Source: Podila epigama (lineage: Eukaryota; Mortierellomycota; Mortierellomycetes; Mortierellales; Mortierellaceae). From it: a DNA stretch of 22,395 nt. A program made the translations under genes and the position numbers. Numbering within the stretch: the first letter of the stretch is position 1; every line of letters starts with the position of its first letter. Where the stretch lies: NCBI GenBank assembly GCA_015679605.1, contig JAAAVE010000058.1, forward strand, positions 15,658-38,052. Direction: 5' to 3'. The notes below the pieces were generated by a model. The model was not told where the DNA came from, made no database searches, and saw only the letters and a program-made list of their open reading frames with translations. This document shows, one piece after another, positions 11,081 through 20,460 of this stretch.

Positions 11081-13653
11081 CTACTTTCGTGGTCTGCTGT
11101 ATGCACCCATGTACATCGGCCCTGGTGTTGGTGGAAGAGTGTGGCGACTAGCTCCAATCAGTGTGTTGTCTCCTCCATAATTAGCTCCTCCTCCCCCTCC
11201 TACGCCATTGCTGTTTGAATGCATTCCACCGCCTCGTGGGAAAGCATTCTGCTCTGCAAACGACATTGTTTTCCGCTCCGGGCTGTTCTTTCGACTCGTC
11301 ATACGTGCCACGGTTCCACGACCCGACGATCGCGATGATGTCGCCGTTGGTCTTTTTGGTAGTGGGTGGGACATGTGTAAAGAGCCTCCCGTGGCCAGTG
11401 TGGGCGCATTTTGGTCTGGTGCATCATGGTCAATGTACGTACTCGATTTGCTGCTATGCTTGTCACTCGAATTTGATCGATGTGAAGAATGCTCCCGATT
11501 CGAATCCCGATTGTTTTGCGCCTTTTTCGAATCACGATCTCTATCCTGGTCTCTCTGTCGCTCTCGCTCCCTGTCTCGATTTCTCGCCCGGTCTCGCTCA
11601 CGTTCCCGGTCACGTTCCCGGTCTCGATCCCTGTCTCGATCCCTGTCTCGATCCCTGTCTCGTTCACGTTCTCGTTCACGTTCTCGTGGCCTCTCTCTAT
11701 CTCTATCCCTCTCCCTTTCTCGGTCTCGACTCCTGTCGTAATTCCGATCGCGATCATTGAAATCTCGGTTGTTTTCTCTGCGACTGGAAGAGTAATCGTT
11801 GCCCCTGTATCGATCATTGCCGCCATTATAAGAATATTCTGACATGTGGTCTTGAAGACCCTTGGATGTAAACGCTGACGAAGAATGCATGGCATATGAG
11901 GCACGATTTCGTTTACAATCCTAATATCACATATAGAAGTGAAAACGTGATATATTCATTGTTAATAACAAAAGAAAAAACGATATTCGGGAAAACAAAG
12001 AGAGAAAAATCAAAAGGACCAAACTTACATCTCCAAAATGACCAACTTCACCACAGTTGTAACAATACGCAATCACAGGAGCAGGATCCTTTTTCGCGTT
12101 GGGTAAATACTCGTATACTCGCCACAGGCGAGTGCAGTTGTCCGCTACGTGGTCATAGGATCCACACATAGAGCAGCCTCTGAATGAATCTCTCGGTGCC
12201 GGACAGTTTGCTGTCATATGACCTTTCCTTCGACAGTTGAAACACACAGTCTCTGGACAACGTGTATAATCGTGGTCATCCAAGGCGCCACAAATGTTAC
12301 ACCGTAATACTGTACACATTCTCGCAATATGTCCCTGCTGGCCACATTTGTGGCAAGCGTCTTTTTTTGAAACCTCCTCCTCCAAGTAGTACCGACTCTT
12401 ACCCTAATCCCATCCACAACGAAGACGGTAAGAGGTTAGTCTAGTGTTTTAACAGTCTTTGATATGATGACATGGACATATATAACTGGTGTTATTACCT
12501 TGAACTTTTCAAACTCTAGATGAGTCAGGTCCGCTGCTGGAGCTTGTTCCAGGTCTGTTACCTTCCCGTTCATGAGGCTTGATAGATCAAGAACATGTTC
12601 CTTCATCTTTGGGCCTTGATCGGCCGTGTCTATTGATCCATGGTCTTTTGTCGATGACGATAATTCACTGTCAGACGCCGAACCTTCCTCCTTATTGTCA
12701 TCCTCATCCTCAACCTCGTCCTCCTCGTCTTGCTCCCCGTCTTCCTTTTCGGAATCAGCTTCTGATCCGCTACTCACAGAGGTGATGCTCTCAGATCGTT
12801 GTCTCTTTGATGGTGAACTATCGACCAGCAGTGCTGCCTTGGTATTATCGCGCTTCTTTTCCACGTTGTAACGAGATTCGCCTTCGTCATCATTATCATC
12901 ACCATTCTCCGCCTTCTTTGCATCTCCAGTATCCAAAGATGTGTTTGCGCGACCCTTGTTGTCACCATGTTCTCCTTCTTCCTTGCCAGATTTAAAATAG
13001 TCTTCGGGATCTACTGGTTCTGCAAGGTGTTCTGTTGGTATTGATCCTGTGACTTTGTCATCTTCTTCCGTCGAAGCCTATAAGTAAAGAAAAAGAGTGA
13101 GTGGACTCTCTCGAACACATCATATTGAAGTCTTGACAAAATGCTGCAAATAAGCTCGGCTGCCGCCGGGAGAGCAAACATCCTGCCATCACCATATAAC
13201 GGCAATATGTTTTACTCCCACTATCTCTCTTTATCCCTCACTCTCTCTTTCTTGTTTCTCAAAGGATATACCATATGTTTACAAAAAGAATGTAATAATA
13301 AAAAAATAAAAGCACAAAACTCACCTTAGAGGTTGTGGCTGCGGCCGCTCCGAGAGTCCGGTTCAAATTACTCGAGTAATGGATGTGTCCAAGTAAATTT
13401 GCCTCTACGTCACTGTCCAGTCCATCACTCTCCGTCCTATATCATTCACAATGTGTATATATTTTTTGGCTTCATATAAGCATCAATGGACGACAAGAAA
13501 TGCATGATTCCAGTATGATTCCATTCAGATCACCTCCATGCATGGAGTACTAAAAAACAAGAGAAAAAACTATCATCTTTACCCCTCGTCACTGGCATCT
13601 TTGTACATTTCGTCTTCATATTGAAGGTACTGATCGTCTTCATCGTCATCCAT
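11081..13653 (-). CDS. AIR1/AIR2-like CCHC zinc-knuckle protein (TRAMP complex subunit)
   Basis: Exons on the minus strand: 13653..13583, 13436..13325, 13077..12499, 12403..12029 and 11920..11081, giving 658 residues with all junctions in frame. Residues 1-254 are acidic and disordered. Residues about 271-381 hold five zinc knuckles: CHKCGQQGHIARMC, CNICGALDDHDYTRC, CFNCRRKGHMTANC, CSMCGSYDHVADNC and CYNCGEVGHFGDDC. The linker between knuckles 4 and 5 contains LWRVY, matching the I/L-W-R-x-Y motif of yeast Air proteins that contacts the poly(A) polymerase Trf4. Knuckle 2 has five residues before His, also as in Air2. Known role: the RNA-binding subunit of TRAMP, which adds short poly(A) tails to nuclear RNAs for exosome decay. 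The tail (about 435-510) is a long Arg-Asp/Glu repeat not seen in the yeast proteins. The intron at 11921-12028 splits knuckle 5. Confidence 0.88.
11534..11745 (-). repeat. Arg-Asp/Arg-Glu dipeptide-rich coding repeat
   Basis: The C-terminal exon of the AIR-like gene has tens of alternating RD and RE dipeptides. On the plus strand this shows as repeats of gtctcgatccct, nearly perfect at 11625-11662. It is a low-complexity mixed-charge tract like those of RNA-processing proteins such as U1-70K. Confidence 0.85.
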
Positions 13654-14028
13654 GTCTGTGTGTGTTACTTGTTGATAAGAAGACGAAAGTGATCGTGTAC
13701 AAAAAAAAAAAAAAAAAAAAAATGAAATAGTAGATCGGTGGCTTAGTTCTATGCATCATTATGGCACAATGTAGAAACGTTGTTGTACCAAAAAAGGGGG
13801 TTTATAGAAAAAGAACATGAGGCAATAGAAAGGAAAAAAGGGCGAGTAGAGAATGGCATGACAAAATGATAACCAAATGGTGAATAAAACGGAAGAAAAA
13901 AAGCTAATAATCACACTGGATCTAATGGCGGGAAACGGAAAATAAAACTCGAAAGGATGTATGGTAGATAATACGACCCCGAATAGACGCGTGAAGTGGG
14001 ATGACTGACAGAGAGAAATGATCTACGT
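13654..14028. promoter_or_regulatory. Upstream region of the AIR-like gene with a 22-nt poly(A/T) tract
   Basis: 375 bases separate the AIR-like start (13653) from the eIF4B stop (14029), both minus. The A tract at about 13700-13721 reads as poly(T) on the coding strand, about 45 bp before the AIR-like ATG. Such tracts are typical nucleosome-excluding promoter elements in fungi. The right-hand part should include the eIF4B 3' UTR. Confidence 0.5.
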
Positions 14029-16074
14029 TCAAGCCTTGGTCTCGGCCACCTCCTTCTTGGCAGCAGAATCCTCCTTCTTCTCAGCACGCTTAAACTCCTT
14101 AGAGTCCTTTTCCTTGCGAAGCTTCTCAGCAATCTCCTTCTTCTCCTGCTGCAACTTTTCCTCAGCACGACGGAGAGCCTCCTCGCTGTCAACAGGCTTA
14201 GCAGCGCCGAAGGGGCTGGCCTTGGCAGGCTTGCTCTCAGAGGTGGCAGAAGAAGCAGCCTCGGCGCTGCGTGGCTTCAGCTCAAGCTTCTTGCGAGCAG
14301 CTAACAAGTGGATAGATATGAGACAAAAAAAAAGTCAGCATTTGAAGGGTACGCTTTCCTTAGTCGCTCAAAATGCTCTAACTCAGTCATTGTCATTACC
14401 AGGAGCAGAGCGGTTAGCAAAGCTGTTGTTTCCAGAGCCCCAAGAGGTGTCTCTGTGCTCGCGCTCACGGGGCTTCTCCCAACCGGAGCGTCCACCCTCG
14501 GCAGCAGCAGCAGGGAGGGGAGTCTCGCGTCTCCAGCTGGTGGCAGTCTCGGTGCGGTCTGGGGGACGCTCAGAGTTGTTGAAACGAGAGCCAAACTCGC
14601 GGTCACCACGGGGACCAGAGCGGTCGCCAGAGCGGTCGTTGCCGAAACGGTTCGAGGAGTTAGGGGCAGGAGTAATGGGTCCCTCACGGCGCCACTCACC
14701 GGCAGTGCGATCCTCGCGCACTTCACGTTCGCGGGCTGAGGTGAATAGACATGAACAAAGAGGAATGAAGCCAAGACGTGTTGGTGACATGTAAGTTACA
14801 GATGGAGAAATTGCCATCATTGCCTTTGTCAGGTAATTTTCCTTTCTCCTTTCGTCCTTCTTATCCATCACACTTACGAGGCTCGGCAACGCTGACACGG
14901 ACATTGCGTCCGCAAAGGCTCTGACCATTCTTCTCCAAAGCCTTCTTCAAGGAATCCAAGCTGTCAAACTCGACATATCCAAAACCCTTGGGTCTATCCT
15001 CGAAATCCTTCATGATGCGGATGCTGGTGATCTATATCCAGAATGAACAGGGCGTAAGCTTTAGCTCACAAGTTCTGTTTGTCTCTTTGTAATGCTGTCA
15101 TTCTATTTCCTGCGTTCATCATTTTCCATCTAAATTTTGCTCCAATTCTCTGTGTGTTGTGCTGTTTATACACAACCTCGTACCTGCGAGGCAATGAAGA
15201 AACCCTGGATGTCAGTCTCAGTGGCATCAAAGGGCAGGTTGCCAAGGTGAATGGTGTATGGGGGACGCGTGGGGAGGTCAACGGGAGCACGGGGCTGGAA
15301 ACGGGGCTCCTCTCTGTCATTAAAGCCTATATGGAATATTGTTGCTTCTGTCAGCATATCAAACTTCCCTACAGTGCAAGTCCATGATAGATGGGAAAAT
15401 ATGCGAATGTCTTACCACGACCAGAAAAGCCACGGCCACCACGATCATTGCCAAATCCGCCGCGAGAGTAATCATCTAAAGTTCAGAAGCGTTCTGAGGT
15501 AAGTCACTGTCTTTGAATTTAGTAGTTAAGCTCAGCTTGCTGCTTCTCATGGATTAAGCTCTGTCGTGTCATTCTTTTCTTTTCTTTTTTCTCTCTATTT
15601 TTTTGTCATGTCCATGTGTGTGTCTTCAAGCTTGTAGGATACCTTGCTGAGAGACGGCTAGATAAGGCCAGGTGAGAAAACAAGATCATGAGTGGGTGAG
15701 TTAAGCAATGCCTTCAAGAACGGGGTATATTTTGAAACGTAGACATAGTTCTTTGTATTTCTTACCAGCAGGGGCAGAGGGCAAGTCGTCCATCTCGTCA
15801 GCCCAGGAGCCCGTGGCTATAATAAGGTCAATCCAATGCGAGTGTCAATGTAAAGAGAAACACAAGTGACAAAAGAAACGAGATTGATACTGTTAGAGTT
15901 TTTTTTGGAAAGCATAAACATGGATGTCAAGGGATTGAGAATCTACTCCAAATGGGGAAAGGAGCTATTGGAGCACATCAACTTTAACCTACAGGGGTCC
16001 GACAAGAAGTCGCTCAGGGCCATCTTGGTCACCTTTTTCTTCTGCTTCTTTTGTCCTACTGATGACGAGTTCAT
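14029..16074 (-). CDS. TIF3: Eukaryotic translation initiation factor 4B (TIF3/Sce3 family)
   Basis: Exons on the minus strand: 16074..15993, 15816..15766, (candidate 15657..15643), 15475..15416, 15326..15184, 15031..14878, 14735..14400 and 14300..14029. This gives 365 residues, or 370 with the micro-exon. The N-terminus has a Lys-rich run, then ALSDFLSDP joined to STGSWADEMDDLPSAPA across the first intron, the hallmark start of fungal eIF4B. A Gly/Arg-rich stretch follows. The RRM has RNP2 IHLGNL and RNP1 KGFGYVEF, split by the intron at 15032-15183. Next comes an Asp/Arg/Gly-rich segment, then the conserved ELKPRS and SPFGAAKPVD motifs and a charged helical tail. Known role: an RNA-binding cofactor that stimulates the eIF4A helicase and mRNA loading on the 40S subunit. 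The ATG at 16074 is the nearest in-frame start; the frame upstream is open, so a slightly earlier start is possible. Confidence 0.93.
15643..15657 (-). other. Candidate 15-nt micro-exon of eIF4B
   Basis: Between the second exon and the exon at 15475, the minus strand reads TATCTAG, then 15 nt (CCGTCTCTCAGCAAG), then GTATCC. It has a TAG acceptor and a GT donor, keeps phase 1 and would insert five residues (A-V-S-Q-Q) in the Ala/Pro linker. The donor is weaker than GTAAGT. Skipping it leaves one 290-nt intron, longer than any other in this gene. Confidence 0.4.
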
Positions 16075-16611
16075 TAAATGGAGATGATTAGAATGGATAA
16101 GGATTGAACATTGAATATGATTTGATGAGATGTCTAGGCAGGAAGAAAGTTGTTGGTGATGATGCGAGACTGAAACAGTGTATCCAAATGTTGGCATGGT
16201 ATCCGCAAGTTGCGTGTGGTCTGTCCATAAAAAAAAGAATTGTAGGAATAGATAAACAAGACACCCCATGGATGCAATGCTAGACTGGCTTTTGACTGCC
16301 TGGCTGGCGAACTCTATGGCCTGGCAATGCGATGCAAGGTGCGACCCACCTTCGGTCATGATGTGTGGATGGAGGGGGTGATGAAAAAGAAAGATCAAGC
16401 ACGTTATTTTGTTGTTTTCATGCCAAAGCCACTAACTCTCTCACACATGAAGGGGATAACCTGTGCAAATGCAAGCATATTTCGAGGCATAAGCCACGTT
16501 GTATTCACGTTTCAAGAGGTAAATGATATCGATCCGTTCACAAGCAGCGGCTGCGCTAGTTGTAACTTGTTCTCCCCGCCAACACACGCACATCCTATTC
16601 GAAAAAGCATC
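16075..16611. promoter_or_regulatory. Divergent promoter region of eIF4B and IMP1
   Basis: 537 bases lie between the eIF4B ATG (minus) and the IMP1 ATG (plus). No supported coding frame is seen; the open frame running into IMP1 from 16327 lacks recognisable protein features. Both 5' UTRs and promoters must lie here. No clear TATA box was found on either strand. Confidence 0.5.
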
Positions 16612-17441
16612 ATGTCCCAGTATCTGAAAGGAGCTGCGGTTATCATCCAGGCAGCATGCTTCATTCACGTCATTAAGCAGAACGTCGTCGAGTTTACATG
16701 GGTAAGCACATCTCCATTGCTCTTCCATGCTGAGGGTACACCAGCCAAGTTTGCATGCGTGCAACGCCTAATGCATTTCTTTCTTTCTTTCTTTCTTTTT
16801 TATCGTTCCCTTTCTCAAAAGTGCTTTGGTCCGTCCATGCTACCGACATTAAACATGACAGGAGATATTGTTGGGTACGAACGTCTCACCCAGCGGTTCG
16901 GGAAACTCGATACAGGGGACTTGGTGGTGGCAGTCTCCCCACGCGATCCCTCAAAACTGGTATGCAAGCGAGTTATCGGTAGGCCAGGCGACAAAGTCTG
17001 TATTGACCCAGTGTCATTCCATCGTCAATACATCACTGTAAGTTGTGGTTTTTTCTTTGTCCATCCTATATACAAGTCTTTTTTTGATATTTCACCGTTT
17101 CTGTTTCGCCTAAGCATATTTTTTCTCTTCTTCGGTCCTTACTAGGTCCCTCCTGGACATTACTGGCTCATGGGAGATAATCTCAACAACTCGACTGACT
17201 CGCGCGAATATGGTCCCGTCAGCGGTGGACTCATTTTGGGAAGAATCTTTGCCAGGGTAACATCAATTCCTCTCCTTTCACATCCACTACCCACACTCTT
17301 CTACGATGGCTTACTCTCTCTCTTAACTCTTTACACTTTTGTTTCCTTTATCGTACTGAACGTTGCTCATTCCATCCATAGGCGTGGCCCAATCCAAAGT
17401 GGCTCGGAAACGGCATGGAAGAAGTCATGGAGTTTGTTTAG
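16612..17441 (+). CDS. IMP1: Mitochondrial inner membrane protease subunit 1 (IMP1-like, signal peptidase I family)
   Basis: Exons 16612..16701, 16822..17037, 17146..17256 and 17382..17441 give 158 residues, with all introns GT-AG and phase 0. Residues 4-22 form a hydrophobic N-terminal anchor. Exon 2 opens with CFGPSMLPT, where S35 is the nucleophile. K79, in the segment VCKRVIGRPGD, is the general base. MGDNLNNSTDSREYGPV is the conserved GDN/SxDSR box of the S26 family. Its length matches fungal IMP1, and the tail lacks the long extension of other signal peptidases. Known role: IMP1 with IMP2 and SOM1 removes inner-membrane sorting signals, such as those of cytochrome b2 and Cox2, on the intermembrane-space side. 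IMP2 is the main alternative; the RxIGRPGD and SxDSR context suits IMP1 but does not fully exclude it. The ATG at 16612 directly precedes the anchor. Confidence 0.92.
16777..16800 (+). repeat. (TTTC)n microsatellite in IMP1 intron 1
   Basis: About five TTTC units sit in the pyrimidine tract before the acceptor at 16821 and may serve as the polypyrimidine tract. Confidence 0.8.
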
Positions 17442-17928
17442 ATGGATCACAAAAAGGAGAAACGACATGGTCCACATTTCTGGACGTACCCAATCATGCT
17501 AATGAGACCGTGGCTGCTATCAACAAAAGGAACACCACACAAGCTGCCAGCGAAATGGTGTGAAAATCAAAAGCATAGTTTTGTGGGACGACTGAATCAG
17601 GTCAAGACAAAGGGCTCGATGGCTCGATGTCTCCAGGCTAGGAAGCCAAGACACATTGAACACGGGCGCAGGCTAATTGCAACAAATAGACGTTGGAGGC
17701 CAACCTCATGGTTTCTCAGCATTGCACTGTATATTATATTACCTTCCATTTAACGAGTTTTGATAGAGAGAGTTGTCGCTGTTTGTTCAATTAAACTACA
17801 ATGTGGCCAGAACACGTTATCAAGATTGGTCTAATTCTTGTATGAATAACGATATTACCATTTATTCTTGAGCACCGATGTTGACTCGATTTAGATTTTG
17901 TACGTGTCTGGATCTCGATACCACCCCA
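17442..17928. other. Convergent 3' region of IMP1 and p24
   Basis: 487 bases between two convergent stops. Open frames here (for example 17442-17753) have no recognisable composition or motifs and are taken as chance. AT-rich stretches near 17728-17760 and 17785-17800 are plausible polyadenylation regions. Confidence 0.5.
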
Positions 17929-18756
17929 TCAAACAAAGGAGCGCTTGGCACCCGAGAAAAAGTTGCGGACGACATAGACTTGAAGCGCAGACATGATGAC
18001 GATGAGGGCTGCCTCTGTCATGGAGAACCAAAAGATTCTCGACTCGGTCGAAATAACAGTTGCAAAGTTGCGGTTCTCACGCGTCTTGAAGTACTTTTGC
18101 ATACGATCGATACGCAAAAGTTCATCAGTCAAACGGTACACTGACTCGTTCATCGCTTCTCCCTGGGCCTGGGGTCCCGTACCCTTCTCTGATTGCTCAA
18201 TCTGTGCTGCACGTTTCTCGTTCTCGACCGAGATCTCAAAGTCAACCACCTTTTCAGCAAATGTCGACATGTCATTCGAGAAACAGAACGAGTATTCGCC
18301 CTCCAGGTTGGCCGTGAACACATAGTCTCCTTGGCGCTCCTTTTCGAGCTGGATCAAGACCTTGTCATCGGGACCCTTTGCCTCCACATCAATATCGAAC
18401 GCTCCTCCAGATTGTACCTGGCATGTGTAAGAGTATCAAGCAAAAGGAGTGCGTTAATTGTTTGTTTGTTTTATCTTTCGTGGTGTTGAACGATTCGGTA
18501 TATCTATGGGGGAGTGTGTGTATGTGTGTATGTGATGTGACCAATGAACATTTGCCTCATCCCTATGTGTTTGTTAGCTTACAGCAAAGTAGAATGCGAG
18601 CTTCTTCTTGGGAGTATCGACCCAGGCGTAGAAGCAAGAACGCTCATGAGCAGCAACGTTATAGGTAAGTGCAGTAGCATCAACAGTCTTGGTTGCTGAC
18701 AAGAAGGCGAGAATGGCCATCAGGCCTACCAAGATGGAGGTGGAAGACAAGCCCAT
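17929..18756 (-). CDS. p24/emp24 family cargo receptor (GOLD domain, TMED-like)
   Basis: Exons 18756..18583 and 18417..17929 on the minus strand give 220 residues; the intron is GTAAGC to CAG, phase 0. Residues 1-27 are a signal peptide. The GOLD domain follows (about 28-125), with C41 and C103 placed as the family's conserved disulfide. Residues about 145-185 are a predicted coiled coil with one N-glycosylation site (N148-E-S). A membrane segment spans about 187-208. The 12-residue cytosolic tail carries FF (211-212) and KR (216-217), known COPII and COPI sorting signals, and ends in F-V. Known role: type I proteins cycling between ER and Golgi that select cargo, including GPI-anchored proteins, and help form coated vesicles. 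The tail and the TRENRNF/STESRIFWFS region resemble the Erp2/Erp4-like (gamma) branch, but I cannot fix the subfamily. Confidence 0.93.
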
Positions 18757-18845
18757 GTTGGTGTAGAGAATGCGGTTTGTGAATGCGTTGTGAGGATTGG
18801 GGATGGAGTTTGTTCTTGCCTGCGTGTCTTTTGTGACGTGTCAGT

Positions 18846-18855
18846 AGTATATACT
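18846..18855 (-). promoter_or_regulatory. TATA-like element of the p24 gene
   Basis: The self-complementary sequence agtatatact lies 90 bp upstream of the p24 ATG, similar to the spacing seen for the hemerythrin-like gene. It is assigned by position only. Confidence 0.4.
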
Positions 18856-18896
18856 CTTAAGGGGTGAAGTGAACGCGACAGGTGCCCAAATGTTCT

Positions 18897-18937
18897 GTTC
18901 CTGCAGTTTTTAAAAAAAAAAAAAACGTTCCTGCAGT
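18897..18937 (+). repeat. 11-bp direct repeat flanking an A tract
   Basis: gttcctgcagt occurs at 18897-18907 and again at 18927-18937. Between them lies a short segment that is mostly 14 consecutive A. A duplicated site around a poly(A) run resembles a retroposition scar, though replication slippage would give the same pattern. Confidence 0.6.
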
Positions 18938-19655
18938 GTGCCCCAGAGCCACTGGGAAGAACACTGTCACCTTATTACAGCCGTGGCAAGCTAGTGGGTT
19001 TAAGTAGTGAGTATAACCTTCGTGTGTAAAAAAACATCTTGGCTCAGTCTATGCTGAGGATAAATCCTCGAGAAGAATGGATGATAATATGATTATAACG
19101 TCAACAAAGCTCTGGCCGACCATGGATAGCAAATCCGATAGACTTTCCCATGTCATATTATTCTGATTCATTTACCTTGTGTAGGCTAAACTATGAAGCC
19201 TATGCTCTTGGTAGCAGAAGGCTATCGTCCGAGAGGGATGGGCGCTTTGGCCAGGTGGGTGGTTTCGATTTGGCTATATTGCTGTTCTAGAGACTCACTC
19301 GTTATCGCTGCAAGGTGACATGGTCACCTCTGAAAGAGAAAGAGACAGGAGACATGCGATACCCCGTCAGGTCTAATAAATAATGCTTTTCAAAGGGATG
19401 ATAAACAAGATATAACGCGTCGCAAGTCAACCCATTTGTGAGTGCATCCGTTTGCGCGATGAATGACAAGAGAAAGAAAGAACATAAGCGCCTTGATGTT
19501 TTTTTTTTTTTTTGTTGATGTAGCAAAAAAGCAGGAATGAACAACAAAAGAGCTTTTGTTTGTGCTCAATGCAGGTCAGGAATATGTAGTCTCTGGAAAG
19601 TACAATCGTGTCATGCGAATAAAAAGAAGAAATGAAAGGGTCAGGACCGACTCTG

Positions 19656-19662
19656 TATAAAT
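19656..19662 (+). promoter_or_regulatory. Consensus TATA box (TATAAAT) without an assigned gene
   Basis: A textbook TATAAAT sits 76 bp before a short open frame that starts at 19738. It may drive a small or noncoding transcript, or occur by chance. Confidence 0.25.
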
Positions 19663-19737
19663 GAGCAGCTCACACGTCTTGTCACTATCGCCTTTGCACA
19701 CTCATGTTATACACAGAGATACCGACAGACCGACTAA

Positions 19738-19914
19738 ATGTGGTGCTGTGCCTTTCCCAACCTGTTCACGGACAGTGTTCCGGTACTGACTTGTGCCTTT
19801 TACCCGGCTCTGCGATCACCTCAGGTCCTCTGCTTTGGCAATCTGAATAAATGGTTGTGTTGGTGTTCTCCGAAGGCAGACAAGGGTGCAAGGGTGTGGA
19901 TGAATGTGCAATGA
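19738..19914 (+). CDS. Possible 58-residue cysteine-rich small ORF
   Basis: An ATG-to-TGA frame follows the TATAAAT at 19656. The product begins MWCCAFPNLF and has six Cys in 58 residues, with no clear signal peptide and no family I recognise. A second overlapping short frame (ATG at 19704) weakens the case. It is listed only because of its promoter-like context. Confidence 0.12.
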   Translation: MWCCAFPNLFTDSVPVLTCAFYPALRSPQVLCFGNLNKWLCWCSPKADKGARVWMNVQ

Positions 19915-20460
19915 TATATGCACGAATGCGAGGTCAAATGAACCAATGCATTCAACTTGAAAATAGAGTTAATTGGTTCAACCCATTTTTGACCATGCTC
20001 GCTAACAAAGCGCATTGCCTTTGTGCCACCTATATCCCATCAGGACAAATGAACAAAAGAATGCCCAAACGCAACAGAGAGAAAGAGCGACAGAAAGAGA
20101 GAAAGAAAGAGCGAGAGCATAAACAAGACGAGCAGTCTGTTTGTGGGGAGAGAGAAAGAGAGAGATGGATCGGATTCGATCGATTGAATGTTGCGTTGCC
20201 TCCTTGGACCATTGGATGGATCATTGAACAACTTGGTCCAGCTTTGTTGCTGCTTCCAACTTCAACTCCAACTCCAACTCCAGCTCCATCATCCAAGCAA
20301 AAAGCAGCAATAACACGCCCGTCCAATCATCCATCTGTCCATCCATCTATCCGTCCATGTCAGGCGTGAGCACTCGCTCTATCATGTTCTATTTCCATGG
20401 ACCATTGGCAAAACACCATGTCGACAGTGACCGTGTGAGACCAGACCAAGATTAACTGCC

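Larger units (their letters stand above)
18938..20460. other. Long intergenic region between p24 and the Sec14-like gene, left part
   Basis: No convincing gene. Frames present are short or low-complexity; for example, the plus frame at 19851-20369 is rich in RE/KE and Pro-Thr runs and has no recognisable domain. Visible elements are a perfect dyad at 19313-19329, a TATAAAT at 19656, a T/A tract near 19500, an (AGAGAAAG)-like purine stretch at 20075-20165, and an (ACTCCA)n-like run near 20262-20284. No tRNA or rRNA signature was found. Confidence 0.45.

Noticed and set aside
11208-11760. Plus-strand frames rich in Ser-Arg or Pro-Cys-Leu repeats
   Set aside because: They are reverse readings of the RD/RE tail of the AIR-like gene; the minus frame joins correctly to the zinc knuckles.
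13350-13362. NotI-like gcggccgc and a B-box-like ggttcaaat in AIR exon 2
   Set aside because: Both fall within well-supported coding sequence and have no partner elements; coincidence.
14018-14794. 258-codon plus-strand frame opposite eIF4B
   Set aside because: It crosses eIF4B exons and an intron in antisense. The minus strand carries recognisable eIF4B motifs with good splice sites.
16327-16611. N-terminal extension of IMP1 upstream of 16612
   Set aside because: The frame is open but the residues have no targeting-peptide or conserved character, and the ATG at 16612 directly precedes the hydrophobic anchor typical of IMP1.
17442-17753. Frame downstream of IMP1 as an extra exon or small gene
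   Set aside because: IMP1 ends at a normal length with a family-like C-terminus. The frame has no motifs and lies where the 3' UTR is expected.
19965-19990. tRNA-like B box (ggttcaaccc)
   Set aside because: The flanking bases do not form a T-arm stem, and no A box or acceptor stem is found nearby.
19851-20369. 172-codon plus-strand frame
   Set aside because: Composition is dominated by purine-repeat RE/KE and simple Pro-Thr/His-Pro runs, with no domain and no promoter immediately upstream; probably chance.
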